5,881 bases of DNA, from the NCBI GenBank assembly GCA_005116795.1, contig SWDL01000235.1:1-5881 (forward strand), written 5' to 3'. Below, piece by piece: positions 5,686 to 5,881 of the stretch (its first letter is position 1; every line of letters starts with the position of its first letter). The notes under the pieces are model-generated. The model saw nothing but the letters and a program-made list of their open reading frames with translations. It did no database searches and was not told the DNA's origin. This DNA is from Nitrospira sp. (GTDB taxonomy: Bacteria; Nitrospirota; Nitrospiria; Nitrospirales; Nitrospiraceae). The position numbers were made by a program, and so were the translations under genes.

Positions 5686-5881
5686 AGCGACTGGAAGAGC
5701 AAGAGCGCCAATTGGCGGAGCAGGCGCGTCGGGCCGACGAACAGAAGAAGCTGGCTGAGCTTCAGCAGCAGATCGAGAAGAAACGAACGCAGATCGAGGC
5801 AGAAAAGAAGAAGCTGGAGGTGACGAGTCTGCCGTCCTACAGCGCGCCCAAGCAGACGGGGAAGGAGTTCACGGGGAAGGA
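5628..5881 (+). CDS. Frame-shifted continuation of the second caspase gene: coiled coil and start of SUMF linker, 3' partial
   Basis: The frame beginning GAA at 5628 is open to the window end (84 codons) and reads EGGLVPGPSVALSQAEQELK, then a long Glu/Lys/Gln/Leu coiled coil through about 5820. It ends LPSYSAPKQTGKEFTGK, which lines up with PAYETPRTLKSEITGK directly before the SUMF domain of the upstream paralogue. This is the expected C-terminal half of the same architecture. A SUMF/FGE-fold domain therefore very likely follows beyond the window. No separate start codon or ribosome binding site suggests that it is an independent gene. It is best treated as one gene with the caspase part, joined when the C tract is one base longer or two shorter. 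Confidence 0.8.

Noticed and set aside
5531..5758. Separate small gene covering the poly-C region in the second frame
   Set aside because: It is the out-of-frame reading of the caspase end and of the coiled coil; the sequence is Arg/Gly/Ala-rich with no domain.

Overview
The window is a GC-rich bacterial segment with every gene on the + strand. It holds five protein-coding genes, two of them cut by the window edges. The GC-rich codons, the exported caspase-like/SUMF proteins, the lipoprotein and an intergenic array of GAACGAT-like heptamers suggest an environmental diderm bacterium. Nitrospirota, or a group of similar composition, is my guess, but no gene here proves the taxon.

Layout: (1) 2-883 is the 3' part of a permuted NlpC/P60 (YiiX-type) papain-like enzyme that ends in an unusual cysteine-rich tail. 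(2) 927-1331 is a small lipoprotein whose only domain resembles a subtilase propeptide. (3) 1312-2697 overlaps it by 20 nt and encodes a secreted S8 subtilisin-like protease with its own propeptide and an intact catalytic triad. (4) 2801-4612 encodes a secreted caspase/metacaspase-like protein joined through a coiled coil to a C-terminal SUMF/FGE-fold domain. (5) 4705 onward is a paralogue of gene 4. Its reading frame is broken in a run of 27 cytosines just after the caspase domain. The coiled coil and the start of the SUMF linker continue in another frame to the window end.

How they may fit together: genes 2-5 all carry export signals and gene 1 belongs to a family that is often exported, so this looks like an envelope or extracellular proteolysis cluster. 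Genes 2 and 3 look like an inhibitor or chaperone propeptide paired with its protease. Genes 4 and 5 are two related caspase-like hydrolases, each with an EF-hand-like calcium loop. Any regulatory link between the subtilase and the caspases is speculation.

The most notable signals are the C27 tract, which sits where a one-base length change would switch gene 5 between a caspase-only and a full-length product, and the stand-alone propeptide lipoprotein. No RNA genes, insertion sequences or CRISPR arrays were seen. No gene-free stretch exceeds about 110 bases.
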